Made by a program: the position numbers and the translations under genes | Shown: one piece after another, positions 10,517-22,500 of the stretch | How positions within the stretch are numbered: the first letter of the stretch is position 1 | How the letters are laid out: every line of letters starts with the position of its first letter | The notes under the pieces: generated by a model | What the model saw: only the letters and a program-made list of their open reading frames with translations | Databases searched by the model: none | Told to the model about the DNA's origin: nothing | Source: Apostichopus californicus | Lineage: Eukaryota; Echinodermata; Holothuroidea; Aspidochirotida; Stichopodidae | NCBI GenBank assembly: GCA_020650975.1 | Contig: JAIPMN010001598.1 | Location: 1-28,792 of the forward strand | Direction of reading: 5' to 3' | DNA: 28,792 nt

Positions 10517-13500
10517 CTGTAACCAAAATCAGATCGAGAGGAATCGTAGGTAAGTGACATGAACACATTTTAATATTTATCATATTATATTTAATACGAA
10601 TACCGGTGCTGTGGCCGAGTGGATAGAGGCGGTGACATTTGAAGCAATGAGGCCCAGCCATCGGGAGGTTCAACGTTCGATCCCCGGCCAGGTCATAGTA
10701 TGGTGGGTTTTTCATCCAAGAGCATTCTATGTTTCTTCCCATCTGTTGAATTAAATTGTTGAATTGGAAGCCACCTAACGTGAAAGTTGTAATCTATAAG
10801 CCTTTGCAGGCTTCTCCCACATTTGTGGTTGCTTAAGCGTCCAGAAAATAACTGCCTGATTATTATTATTGTATTTGTTCTTGTCACTTAACATGAACAA
10901 TTTATCTCTCATACCTAAATGGAGAAAGGGGATGGGTAGAGGTAAGTGGGCTGGGCAAAGGGGATGGAGCAGTGGCGGAGCTAGGGGTATTGGCCAGGGG
11001 GGTCGAGAATGGTCTGTAGGGGCGCTTTCGACACTAAGCGGAGCGCCACCACAGGTTGGCTCGGAGCGCACAGAAAATTTTTGAGTAAAGATACTCCCTA
11101 GATCGCCGGAAATTACCCTTTCCAGGCCTTGTTAATTTGCAGATAAACGAAGAATAAATAGGTGTAATCCCCAACAAAATGTGACAAATGTCAATAGGTA
11201 GATGAGAGCGCAATAAAAAAGTCAATAATCGCGAATAAGTAAAAAGTGTTAAAAAGCTGAAAAGGGCGCCAGCAGTCCATTTGAGTCCGTCAGGGGGGGG
11301 CATCCGCCCCCCCTGACTGTATGGACTCGCCGCCACTGGGATGGAGTGGGTGGAGTGGGTGGGATGGAGTGGGGTGTGGTGAAGACCTGCATAATGATTT
11401 TCCAGAAGTGACCTCATGGAAATGGTGTGAGTAGAAATATGACCTTTCCTTTCTTCAAGGGATTGTAACAGAATCCAACAACTTTTTAGGCTGATTTTTG
11501 GGTGACTTCTGATTAGAACTTTATACTCTAATCTAAAAAACTACAATCAAAGTTCAAACAAGAATCTTGTAGGTACATGAGCTCGTGGGACCACCAGTAT
11601 GTAGTTTTATTTACCTTTAATTTAATTAATCTCCACATACATTAATAAACAAACATGTTTATCTTAATCTTTCAATCAGGTATAACACCAGCAGTCAACG
11701 ACTCTAGTCCGTTACAAAGTTCAAACATTTTCTACTTCTTTCAACTAAAATCTCAAACTGTGTTAGACGACGTGACATGTTCATGAATACGTGATCTGTT
11801 TGGCTCACATAATAACCTCTTCATTCAGAATTTCAAGTTTTAGTACGTGTTCAACAACAACGAAAACATTCACAAACTAATAATCTATCTTGACTGCCTA
11901 ATCATCTCAGTGCCGAAAAGTTTCCTGCGAAAAACATTATAATTACCACGACTCCACGAAAGGCAAATTTAAAAGAAAATTGAAGGCACAACTGACAGGT
12001 GGATACAGTTTGGTTTGAAAACACAGCATACGTGCCATTTCTTTCGAACACATATATCACGTGAAATGCATACCCTGGTGTATTGCTTACATTAATATTA
12101 TACATTATTATTGAATTATTGAATCTGTATCATGGTTACATTGATGCAGTGTTGTCATTCATCATACAATGCACAGGTCTGTGTTCAGCTATCCAGCCTC
12201 AACAAACATTGTGAGAAATCTATATTAAACTTATACTTGATTGCATATGATTAATATGGGCTGTAGTGATGTCATTCAACGACTTACGGGGGATCTTAAC
12301 TGTGGCAAAGCTTGGGTGGGTGATACACTTGTGTAGGTGTACGTATTCCCGTTTGGTTAACTTCAGGATGGGAAAATTAATTTACCAATCTTCCCCCCCC
12401 CCCCTCCCAAATAAATTAGACTAACAGAGTACTGGAAGTGAGCGTAGGCATAAAAATAGTAGCCAAAGACAATGGTTGGGTTTGTTTCCCTTTTACATAA
12501 CTGTTGTGAATAATGGCTGCGATGATGAAAGCCATCATACAATGCATAGATCTGTGTACATCTGTGCAGCTTCTTCCAGGTTTCAGGCAGCACAAAATAT
12601 TGATCAAACATTCAATCACTCTAAGTTAATCTCACAACACACTCAATACAATCAGAAGTCAATTTCTTTGGGAAGTATGTAGTCATGTTTGTATGCATTG
12701 TAGTTACTAATGCTTATTTGATAACATTTATATCAATAGATGTGATTATCACAAACTTAGCAAATACAGGAAACCATAAAAAAAAGCTTTGCTAAATATG
12801 GCTCCGATGGAAGATATTCCTATTCAAAGGTTTCCTTGTTTGATCACTCAAGTGATGCTGCATATGAAGTCTTTTATGAGATATAATTGCACTACTGTGT
12901 AATACTGTACATTGTCATTTTAAGTAATTGGGTATTTCATTCTTTGAAAGGAAGGCACTGTACATCATTTGTTTTGTGATAAAATAATCACCATGGCAAC
13001 TGGGAGTATGACTGTTCCATTTTACACTCTGTCTAAAACACAGTGGATTTTTCAAATGTTGTACTTTGTATGATGGAGGAAAACAGATATCAAATACTCA
13101 AATATAGCTCTCTGATATATTTTACCTCTCTCTCGCATCTATCCGATTATTGAGAAAGTTTCCCCCTCGATGCCAGGTTTTAAATTTAGTTCTATAGTTT
13201 CTGTAATTCATATTACTGGCAAATCACTTCAGCAAATTTAAAATGTTGTTTGTAGTCATGTTATGGTAGTAATAAGCTGAAATGGGACATGAGTATTCTG
13301 AGTTTACAAAGTGAACAAGATAATAGTGTGCATGGTTAAAGGCAATGAAGACTCGCCCCAAACCGCGTGCCGCCCTGTTAACAAATTAACTTTCCTTGCA
13401 AGTGAAGTTTTTTTCTTATTGCTACAAAATGCAGACAGTAATGAAACGTGATACCTTGTTATCCTTAATCTGGACCTGAGATGTCCATCGCTGCTATGTA

Positions 13501-16500
13501 CACTGTGTTGTGGGTATTGACCGTAGCTGTATGTATTGACTGTATACTAGTGTCTGATTACCGACGGTAGCAAGCTGTGTGTGTATTTTCTGGGATCGAT
13601 GGTGGTGTCTAACACTTCTGTTACACCTCAGTCAAAACTAGGTTTAGATTACCGGCATGAGACGTTTCTTTGTGCGCGAGTCTTCACACCCTTTAAGTGT
13701 ATGAGTCATGTTATGAAATAATATATCCCATAACTGACCCAAACTGTGAAATGCCCATGGCCACGAGAAAGTTGCCTAGTGATGGTACATTAATTAAAAG
13801 GTGCTATCCCACTAAAGCAGTGCCTCTCAAGGTTACAGATCCAGTCTGATTTCCTTGTGTAAAGACAAATATACATGTCAACCTGGTGCAGAAATGCCCC
13901 TTCCCCCTACCCGTAAGAGTCCAAGGTGAGTGAACCATAGGTGACAGCAGGCTGAAACATAGAGGATCTGGCTTGGGATAGGGGGACCATTGATTCATTG
14001 ATTAGTTATTGTTTAGTTACAATACAATAGAGTCCAAAATGATAAAGTTATAAAGATACGGTGCAGTTACAAGATTAATTTAGTGTGAGATGTTTGAAAG
14101 GCAGCACCCTTAAAAAAAAAACCCAAGGGGTAATATCTAGTAGAGTTTCCCCCCCTCCCAAAAAAAAATTTTTAAAAATAAGAACAGAAGCGTAAAAAGG
14201 TAATCACGTTAGCACAGATATGTCAGTATTAATTAATTGGCAATAAACATATTTCATTTCCTTATGGTAAGAAAGAAAGAATTTTTAACCCTCTTTGCTT
14301 ATACTGACAATGCACTAACAAGAAAAAAACACCTCTACCCTGAATTAGAAATGAATTTAGATCATGGACTTACCAGGAGCAGCCAAAGCTAGGACCGAGA
14401 AGAGAGCCAATTCTCTTTCGTTGATGTTTAACTTCTTAATTTTTTCAAAGAATTTGACCTTATCCTTCAGGTAGACGAGGTCTAAATCTTGCATGATCTG
14501 TTTCTTAATATAAACGCCCTCTAGCGGGAACCACATGGCATCTGCGATGTACCTCGACGAAGTAGCGATCATGGCGATCTCGAAAGCAGCATCTCGAAGC
14601 AGACAAACCTTCCAAAGACAAAAATGAAAATGTGATCACAATAGTTTTTCATTTTTTTCCCCCCTTCAACTTTCTCACCCTGACCTAAACAAATCACTTA
14701 AATGACAGAAGTACATTACTTACCGCTATTGTTGAATATCTATTCATTTCTGAGGAAAAGGATGCACTTTCAATCAGAGGAAAAACCGCATGTCCCAGTT
14801 GCAATAACTAAGCTTGCAAAGCTTGAGTCTGTTTTGGTGAAATTTATATTTAAGGGGGGCATATAATTATGGGGAAAGGATTTAATGAAAGTATGAACTA
14901 TCTGGCTAAGTACAGCCAATGAATGACAACAGGGGACAATTATCTGAATCTGTCTTCCATTTTGGTTCTGATTCCAACAAAAATCATTCATCATCCATGT
15001 AAAGGATGATAATATTCTTTCACTGCATCTGAAGTTTGATAATGTTTCAAATTCACGAGACTGACAGCTTAAATGCCAATATTCTTAATAATGTGTAAGG
15101 ATTCAAGGCAACATAAACATGATAAAACTTACTGGTTTATATATTTACGAGTGACCCGCTACCTGTCTCCCCACAACATTAGCACCTCATTCTACCGTGT
15201 CTAGTATGCCCTGGTAATCTTCTAACACTGTGCACCCTCAGTGACCGGCCACTTGCGGTCAATGCCCTTCCTTCTCATTCTACCATCCAAAGTGTTTACT
15301 CATGCGTTTTCGTAGTGGATTCAAATCTTTCGAAAACTGCCCGGATCACATAAACAACAACAGTTTGACAAGGAAAACATCAAGCCTTTGGAAAACTTTG
15401 ATGACATGTTGACATCACAGACCATCTAGTATCGTTTATCTCAAATGGTATAAGAGGTTCTACCTGGCACAACCCAGGCTATCTTTCAAACAGATTTGCA
15501 AACAAGATATTGACATAAGGCTTCTAGAGTAACTTATCGTGGAATATTCTACAAAACTGTATAGCAATTTCAAAGGTTACAATTTATTTTGTTGATATGC
15601 GAGTAAATCAACAACGAAAAAGGAATGCAAAGTTATGACAAAATTTGACAAGAATAAAGAAATCATTGACCAGAATGAGATTACAGCATTAACTGGTAAT
15701 CTTGAGGTCACGAATCTGAATCCCGTTCTCATAAAAACAAAACTTTATAATTTATATCATTTTTGTTTATTATAATTTACTAGAAGAAAATAATGTGTTA
15801 TGCATAAAACTACAACACAAGTGTAACAAGTTTGCCCATTTTGCATACCAGTTTGCTATGTAATACCAGATAAATTGTTGCCCGGAATTTATATCACGTC
15901 CCTGAACTTGTCAAACTGCCACTGGACTATAATATGCTAGTAAGTCAGATAATGGTCACTCGTGTTCAAACGTCCAAGCATTTACTGCCACCCTCGGGAC
16001 AATTGCCCCTTCTCTTAAATCATCTTAATTGACAATTCTTGTAATTCTGTGCATAATTTGCAGACCCAGAACCTCAACCAGAGCAGTTCTGAGAAAAATT
16101 TAGCATTAATTTGATTATATGCTCAACCTGGGTGAGGGCAACACTGATCAACTTTGGCCGGATTGTCTTGTTATATAGATTCGTAACTACCTGCATCGCC
16201 CGCCATGAACCACATGACCTCTGATCACAGAAAATATTTATATAGAGTAACTTTCAGTTTAACCCTCTACTTGATCTCAAATAACCTTTGGCTTCAAAGA
16301 AATACATTTAGCCAACCCTCCACTATAGTATTAATTGGGTTTTATCTCTATGAGTGGGATACTAACGAGCCAACGAGGAGTCCTTGAGCTATTGTTTCTA
16401 CCATTCACTTGACTTGTTTCTGGCATTTCGGTAATTTAGTACCGTGTGCTGGGCTGGATCAAGTTCTCAATTTTCATGATCAATGGGATTTCGTATAAAG

Positions 16501-19500
16501 GGCTTGTATGCTGTGGTTGTGGAGTGTGGTTTCTCTCAACACAGAGACATTATTACAAGATATGTGACGTTAGTATCTTAACGTTAACGTATGTTGAGGT
16601 GCTGCACCACGCACCAGTTTTCATGCCCGTTTTCCTTTCATTTCTTGTCTTGTATTTTTGCACAATGGGAGCAATTAATTTACTGGAAACTAAAAGGGAA
16701 ACCTCAACAAAGAACACACAAAAATACAAAGAGGATTGGAGGCATAAAAATGATGAGGCTTTGCTAAACTACAGATACAAATCACTATGGGAGGAAAATT
16801 ATTTATCCAAACAGCCTTAAAGGCCTTATGATCTCAGGCAGTTCTCCATAACAACCAATGTGCAATGATTAGGATATAAGCAAAGTCGAGTTACCTATGT
16901 CTAATCCCTCATCCCCAAACCCCCTAGTCTACCTCACCCAAATATAATTTCGTTAGGCTCCATTCACTCCAAGAAAGTCACATAATTTGCAATCTTTACC
17001 TGGTCATTAAGGTCTAGGTTTCGAAACTCGGCCAGTTTCTTTGCAAATTTGGCTAATCCTTCGACTACCGCCAGCAATGATTCTGTGCAGTATTTTGCAA
17101 TGTCCTTGGCTTCTGTTAGTTCCTGCATTGGTTTTGTATCTTCGATGTTTTCCTTTAACGAAAAATAATGTGAAACAGCAGTTACGTCGGTGGTTTGAAG
17201 GGGGTAAAAAATAAAAATGTATGCATAAATTAGAATAAGTATAGCATTGACTGTCTAAGTCTGCAAAGGATGCATAATTTGTGGAAAAAATTGTAGAAAA
17301 GTCCTGGCCCATCCTTATCCCTTCTTCCCACCCTCCGCAACCCCCTCCCCCGTCCCCCCCCCCCCACACACACAGTTACACACTTTTACTTTGGTTTTTG
17401 TACCAGCTCACTAATCTTGCAAATTTAAGCTTTTTGTTATTTTCTCCAATTTTTTTTCAAAATAAAAGAACACAGTAAACAGCATAAAACACTAGTGTGT
17501 ACAGGAATACAAAGTATATTTTAAATTCATGTAAATTTGTTTCTTTTATTTTTGGACATTATATTTTTAATTCATGTAAATTTGTTTTTTTTATTTTTAA
17601 GTACAAGACTAAAAGACAATAATACCAGTTTTACATCCGGCATCATCTACGTTAAGACTTGGTATGTGTGTTCTTACATCAGTTCTCTTGTTTTATGATA
17701 AGTGCCTTTTTGCAAGGTCAAATCTAATTCATCACAGCTAGTTGATTGATTGCCTAGCATTTTCAAAACTCTGCAAAAGCTTTCCAATGATATGAACATA
17801 TTCCAATCAACCCCAAAAACTTGGCATCTATAGTCCATTGTCTTAAACTGTCCATATAATCACAAATTTGCCAAAATAAAAAACCACTCTGTATGATCAA
17901 CAAACATGTGACTACATTGTTCTCATTTTCTCATAACAGACACGGTTACGTAGTTCTTGTCAATAATTTGTAAGTTTTGTCACTTTTATGATACAAAGTA
18001 ATTCAACTGTCAAAGTAAAATTTGGCTTGCAGCAAGTCCCAAACAGTGCTTTTAACTTCTAGTAGTAGAAATGGTTGTTTTATAGTACTATCTTACTACA
18101 TGTAGCCTACACAGACTACATGTACAGTAGAACTATAGTACTACATGTAGCCTACACGGAATCTGTCTATTGGGAGGACGTAAACAATATACCTCAAAAC
18201 GTTGCTCTTCCATAAGATTTCCCACTTTCATAGTGTAAATCATTTCACAGCCAACTGAATGCTCATATAACCTTTCTGTCTGGTAGGTTAACAGATCTTG
18301 TGTTTTTTCTGTCTCCCTTAGCTTAACAAACATCCCATATATCCCGCCTATATACTGGTATATATGCCAAACTGTTGTAAACACAGTGTACAAAATATCA
18401 GCTCAATGAGCTCTGAGTGCAGTTAAAAGATTTTTGTGGTTGTTATTACTGATTCTGATTTGCTATTTAATATCAATAGCAGGAATGCAAATTTAATGGA
18501 GGAAAGAATTGACTTTTGCCACTTAATAACCATCATATAAGACTGCGAACCCTTTCGTATGTTCAAAGCATACTAAAGGAAAGTTGAACTGAATATTACA
18601 TGTGGTGATTGTGTTTTGACACTTTGTAATATTAATACTCATAATATGAAGATAACTGTGTAGGTGACGTTATACCACAATAGTGGCAAGAGTCTAAACA
18701 GAGGTTGGGGAGGGGGGGGGGAGGGGAGGGGAGGGGAGGGTTGGGGGAGTGAGGAAGGTTCTGTAATGGTAGTAAAACCTGAAACTAAAATATTTTTAGT
18801 ATCCTACAGCCTTCTGCCTCTCTCTCATCTCCCTCTATCCCTACACAAATTTGAAGGGCAATATTGTACTTAACATAGATAGGTGGAAAAAAATATCAAC
18901 TATGAGTTTCATGTATTTAAGGAGACAGGAACAAAGTAGTGAAACTTGAAGTTATCAACCAGATACAGCCTTTGACAAAGGTGATGCTTGCATGAGCTGT
19001 GTCTGTATTGATTTCAACTTCAAGAAAACATTTCATGAGCAACTCTTCCTATGGAATTGTTAACAGTGACCAATGTAAAGACTCACTTGTCCATCCTCGG
19101 TCTTCACCCTGTACGTAGATTTAGCGTGAGGTAAGAGTGTAAATTTCTCCTTAAATATATCGGAAAAAGCCTCGTGTACCCTGTCTGTGAGTTCTCTGAG
19201 TTCAGCTCTGTGTTTATCTTCTTCTGTGGCGTCATTCTCTTCCTCTCTGATCTCTTCCAGGAGTCGAATTCTCTCCTCTCGTGGCATACGACCGAATCTT
19301 GATGCTGAAAATACCATTGATTAAGTTACTGAGATAATCTGTAATAAAACCACATACATGGTATTCTTGGATATATGTATGAGAGGAAAATGTAAGAATT
19401 CAACTCTATATCCCAGTCCAAACTTTACCAAATGACAAGCTTACCTGCCGCCTCACAAGCCCAACACTCTCACAATGCAGTCCCCTAGGGATATCTGGTG

Positions 19501-22500
19501 ACTGTTTGAGCACTGTCACTTATCATTATGTTATGGTCCACCACAGCACCAGTGCCTGTACCCACAACAGACCAAAAGAGCAGTGGGAAAAAGCCCGGGC
19601 ATTATGGAAATCCCAGACCCAAAAATCACCCAAACTGGAAAAACATGTACTTATCAGGATCATAAAAACAAATTCTTGGATAATAATGTCTTTCAAAGGA
19701 AATCTAACTAATTACCAAGAATGGCGATAGCTATAGAAGATTATTTCAGTTAAGAAAATGCAACTGGACATTTTGGTTGGTAGAAGGAGGCAGCTTGGTG
19801 ACCATTAGCCAAGGATGTGTACATAAACAGTGCTAACATGTTATCAAAAGGAACAGCAAGAGTGCTAAGGTTGTGAGGAAACAGGTAAGTGAGGACACAA
19901 AGTGCATGTGTAAATGTGGAATGCTTTCTTTTAAAACTAGGCCTTCATCTCATTTTCATACAAAAATTTTCTGGTTCATTATGTGTTCGGTTCTATTCAT
20001 ATATGACCGTGTTGGAAAGGCTATAATATACTAGGTTATACAATGGTGCAGTATCAATGAACCGATAACCAATTGAACTGGCCTAAATGCTGCCCTTTTC
20101 ATTGGTCACATAGAAGCAGACCCAACCATAAACATTAGCTCATATGGTAGAGATGTTTATGACAACGACAACGAACAAAAACTCCCTAAAATAGTCAAGA
20201 AAACTCTTCTTCTGCTTAGGAGATGCAGTGGCTTTAGACTAATGTCTGGGAGCTGCCATTTTACCAAAGTGTGATGTCATAGTGCCATTAGGTACAGATA
20301 TCTCTCGTATTCTAAATCTAGTTTCCCTTTTGCTAATTCCTTGTCACATATTCATGGTGAAAATAAACAGTATTGTTTACTGACATCCACGCCAGTACCA
20401 AGTAATGTTAATTATTCAACTTTATCACTCTGGCAAAAAAACTTTTGCAAAGGAAACTAAACAAAGTAATTAATGAAAGGAAAACATTGAAAATTTAAGC
20501 ACTAGCCGTTCTGTCATGTTATGTTTAGACTTGCTCAAATCTTCTACCTACTCACATGATGGAACGCTTAAAACATATCTCCTAAATTGAAAGTTGGAAA
20601 CTGATCACATCTTAGAAGTTTGGAGAACTTATCCCTCATGATTAATGACGAGCATGACTATTGCCACGGTAATAGTGACGATGGTTCGGGTTTGCTTCTG
20701 TCTCCTTAAGTTTGCCAAGGTTTACAAACGTCAGAGAAACGTGAAAACCTCAAAAACGCACAACAAAGTAGTACATACCCAACCCGTCCAACACTAGAAC
20801 ATACAGGGAAACGTACAAACTTGGCATACCAATGTTTCAATTGTGATCATGATATTAACTCATCAGTACCTTCTATTGTTTCCTGGCTGATAAAGAGTGT
20901 CATTGTCATGTAAAACCTGTTGATAGCTAATACTTGTTTCCTTAATAGGGTGTGATCAATTAATTCTACGCCTATACTGATAAAACAGCAAACACCTCAT
21001 GCATAGCTTAATCAGCTGCAAACGCAGTAAACCCACTCTGCTTGACTTATAAGTACACACATGCCTAATTAATTCTCCACTGATTCTATCAATCTATTTC
21101 AACAAAGTTAAAATGAAAATGCAAATAAATATAAGCTTTGTATTGTTTATCTTGCGATTGGTTTTTCATATCCTTTTGTCACGTCTGAGATATTAATCAC
21201 GGGTTAAGGGAATTGAAACGGTTACACTTTGATTAAACCTCAATATCAAACGACCTTTATCATGTGAGAATGTGACCAGCTTGAATAAATACCAATATGC
21301 CAAATTTGCCATCAACCAGGAATAACTAACTTCAAGCTTCCCTATCTTCATGAAGAATCCTTCCACATACAGAATTTGTATAGGTATACACAGAAAAATG
21401 CTATATAATAGATCAACATAGTCCATTAGATAATGAAACAAGGTGTCAAAATATCCCATTGAAAGTAATTTACTTTTATATTGGTTTCTCAGCATAAATA
21501 TTTACATGAAATGAGGACAAGAGTAGAACCAATAAAGCACAAAATATTTTTTTTTATTGAATCAAAAACTTTTTTTCATTGATATATTATCCCATTTAAA
21601 AGGCAGCTGATTAGCTCACATTGTCTATTTTGCATTATGAATATTCATAAATGTGTTGAGCATTTGAATGTGTGTTTGTTTGAGCTTTCATATTTGCAAA
21701 CTACATCCATGTAAACTACTTTTGAGCTATATACACCAGACTTGTAGTGTCCAGAGTATGAGTACAATGTTCAGTGTATGAGTACAATGTTCAGTATATG
21801 AGTACAAAGCCCAAAGTACAAGTATGAGTACATGAAATTTGCTAATTTGGGATACAAGTACAAGTTTGAGTACAAAGTCAGTAGTAGGAGAACAAGATAA
21901 AAGCACAAAGTGCCAGTAGGAAAACATTAAATTTGCAAACTTAGAGCACTTAAAGAGTTTTGAGTAGGAGTACAAATTCCTGAGTACCAGTACATGTACG
22001 GAAAAACTTTACTCGGGTACGAATAAGAACTCGAGTGCTTCAAGTCTGATATGCACTTTATCAATGTAAAAATCTCCAGATGTACTACACTCATGGCACT
22101 CAAACTGTATGATATCAACTAGACACACGTATACATTACATACAATCACAATGCATAGATGTAAACAAAATCCATGTGAGCATGCATATGCTGACCCCCT
22201 CCCCCCTACACCCCCATGTACACTTAAATCATACATTTTCATGACACCCAAAGACAACAAATTTTGTTGTAGATGTGTCTCATGTGCGCTGTATCTTTAT
22301 TGATCCGGCTAGGTGTAGCTTTCAGTACTAACTAGTGTTAGGGTATGACTTACCATCATGTGACATGCCAACCATCAGACACTTTTGAAACCTGCAATAC
22401 TGGCATTTGTTCCTAGTTGTGACGTTTATCTTACATGGCTCTGTCTGCAGATACGGGCAAGGTTTGTAGGTCAGCTTCATGCGGTAAGTCCTTCGAAAGA

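Larger units (their letters stand above)
10517..14373 (-). other. PPAR-like intron (last), repeat-rich
   Basis: A 3.9-kb phase-1 intron, the largest within the six-exon set. It contains the SINE (10601-10870), the hAT-like MITE (10970-11338) with G-rich flanks, a C-run at 12391-12408 and the TTAA-type MITE (13340-13692). A 24-base motif CATCATACAATGCA(T/C)AG..TCTGTG occurs at 12159 and 12533, a diverged local duplication. I see nothing else in 11380-12390 or 12600-13330. Confidence 0.85.
17153..19086 (-). other. PPAR-like intron between helix 1 and helix 3 exons
   Basis: A 1.9-kb phase-0 intron holding a C-rich tract (17331-17362), two short direct repeats (17523-17598 and 18095-18157) and a strong G-quadruplex tract (18707-18748). 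I found no receptor-like coding segment that could supply the short helix 2/2' region. Confidence 0.85.

Noticed and set aside
10601-10690. A functional tRNA-Leu/Ser gene
   Set aside because: The A and B boxes are good but the acceptor and T stems do not pair well, and a SINE body with an (ATT)n tail follows.
10775-11417. Open frames of 64-127 codons overlapping the SINE and the hAT-like MITE
   Set aside because: They lie within or across non-coding repeats and show no domain; the peptide sequence comes from SINE body and MITE DNA.
18133-18393. 86-codon gene-strand frame considered as a skipped helix 2/2' exon
   Set aside because: No similarity to the PPAR helix 2 region and no suitable in-phase splice sites were found; the flanking exons already join in phase 0.
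21193-21495. 100-codon gene-strand frame in the intron before the hinge exon
   Set aside because: The finger 2 and hinge exons join in phase without it, and its sequence resembles no receptor region; chance AT-rich frame.
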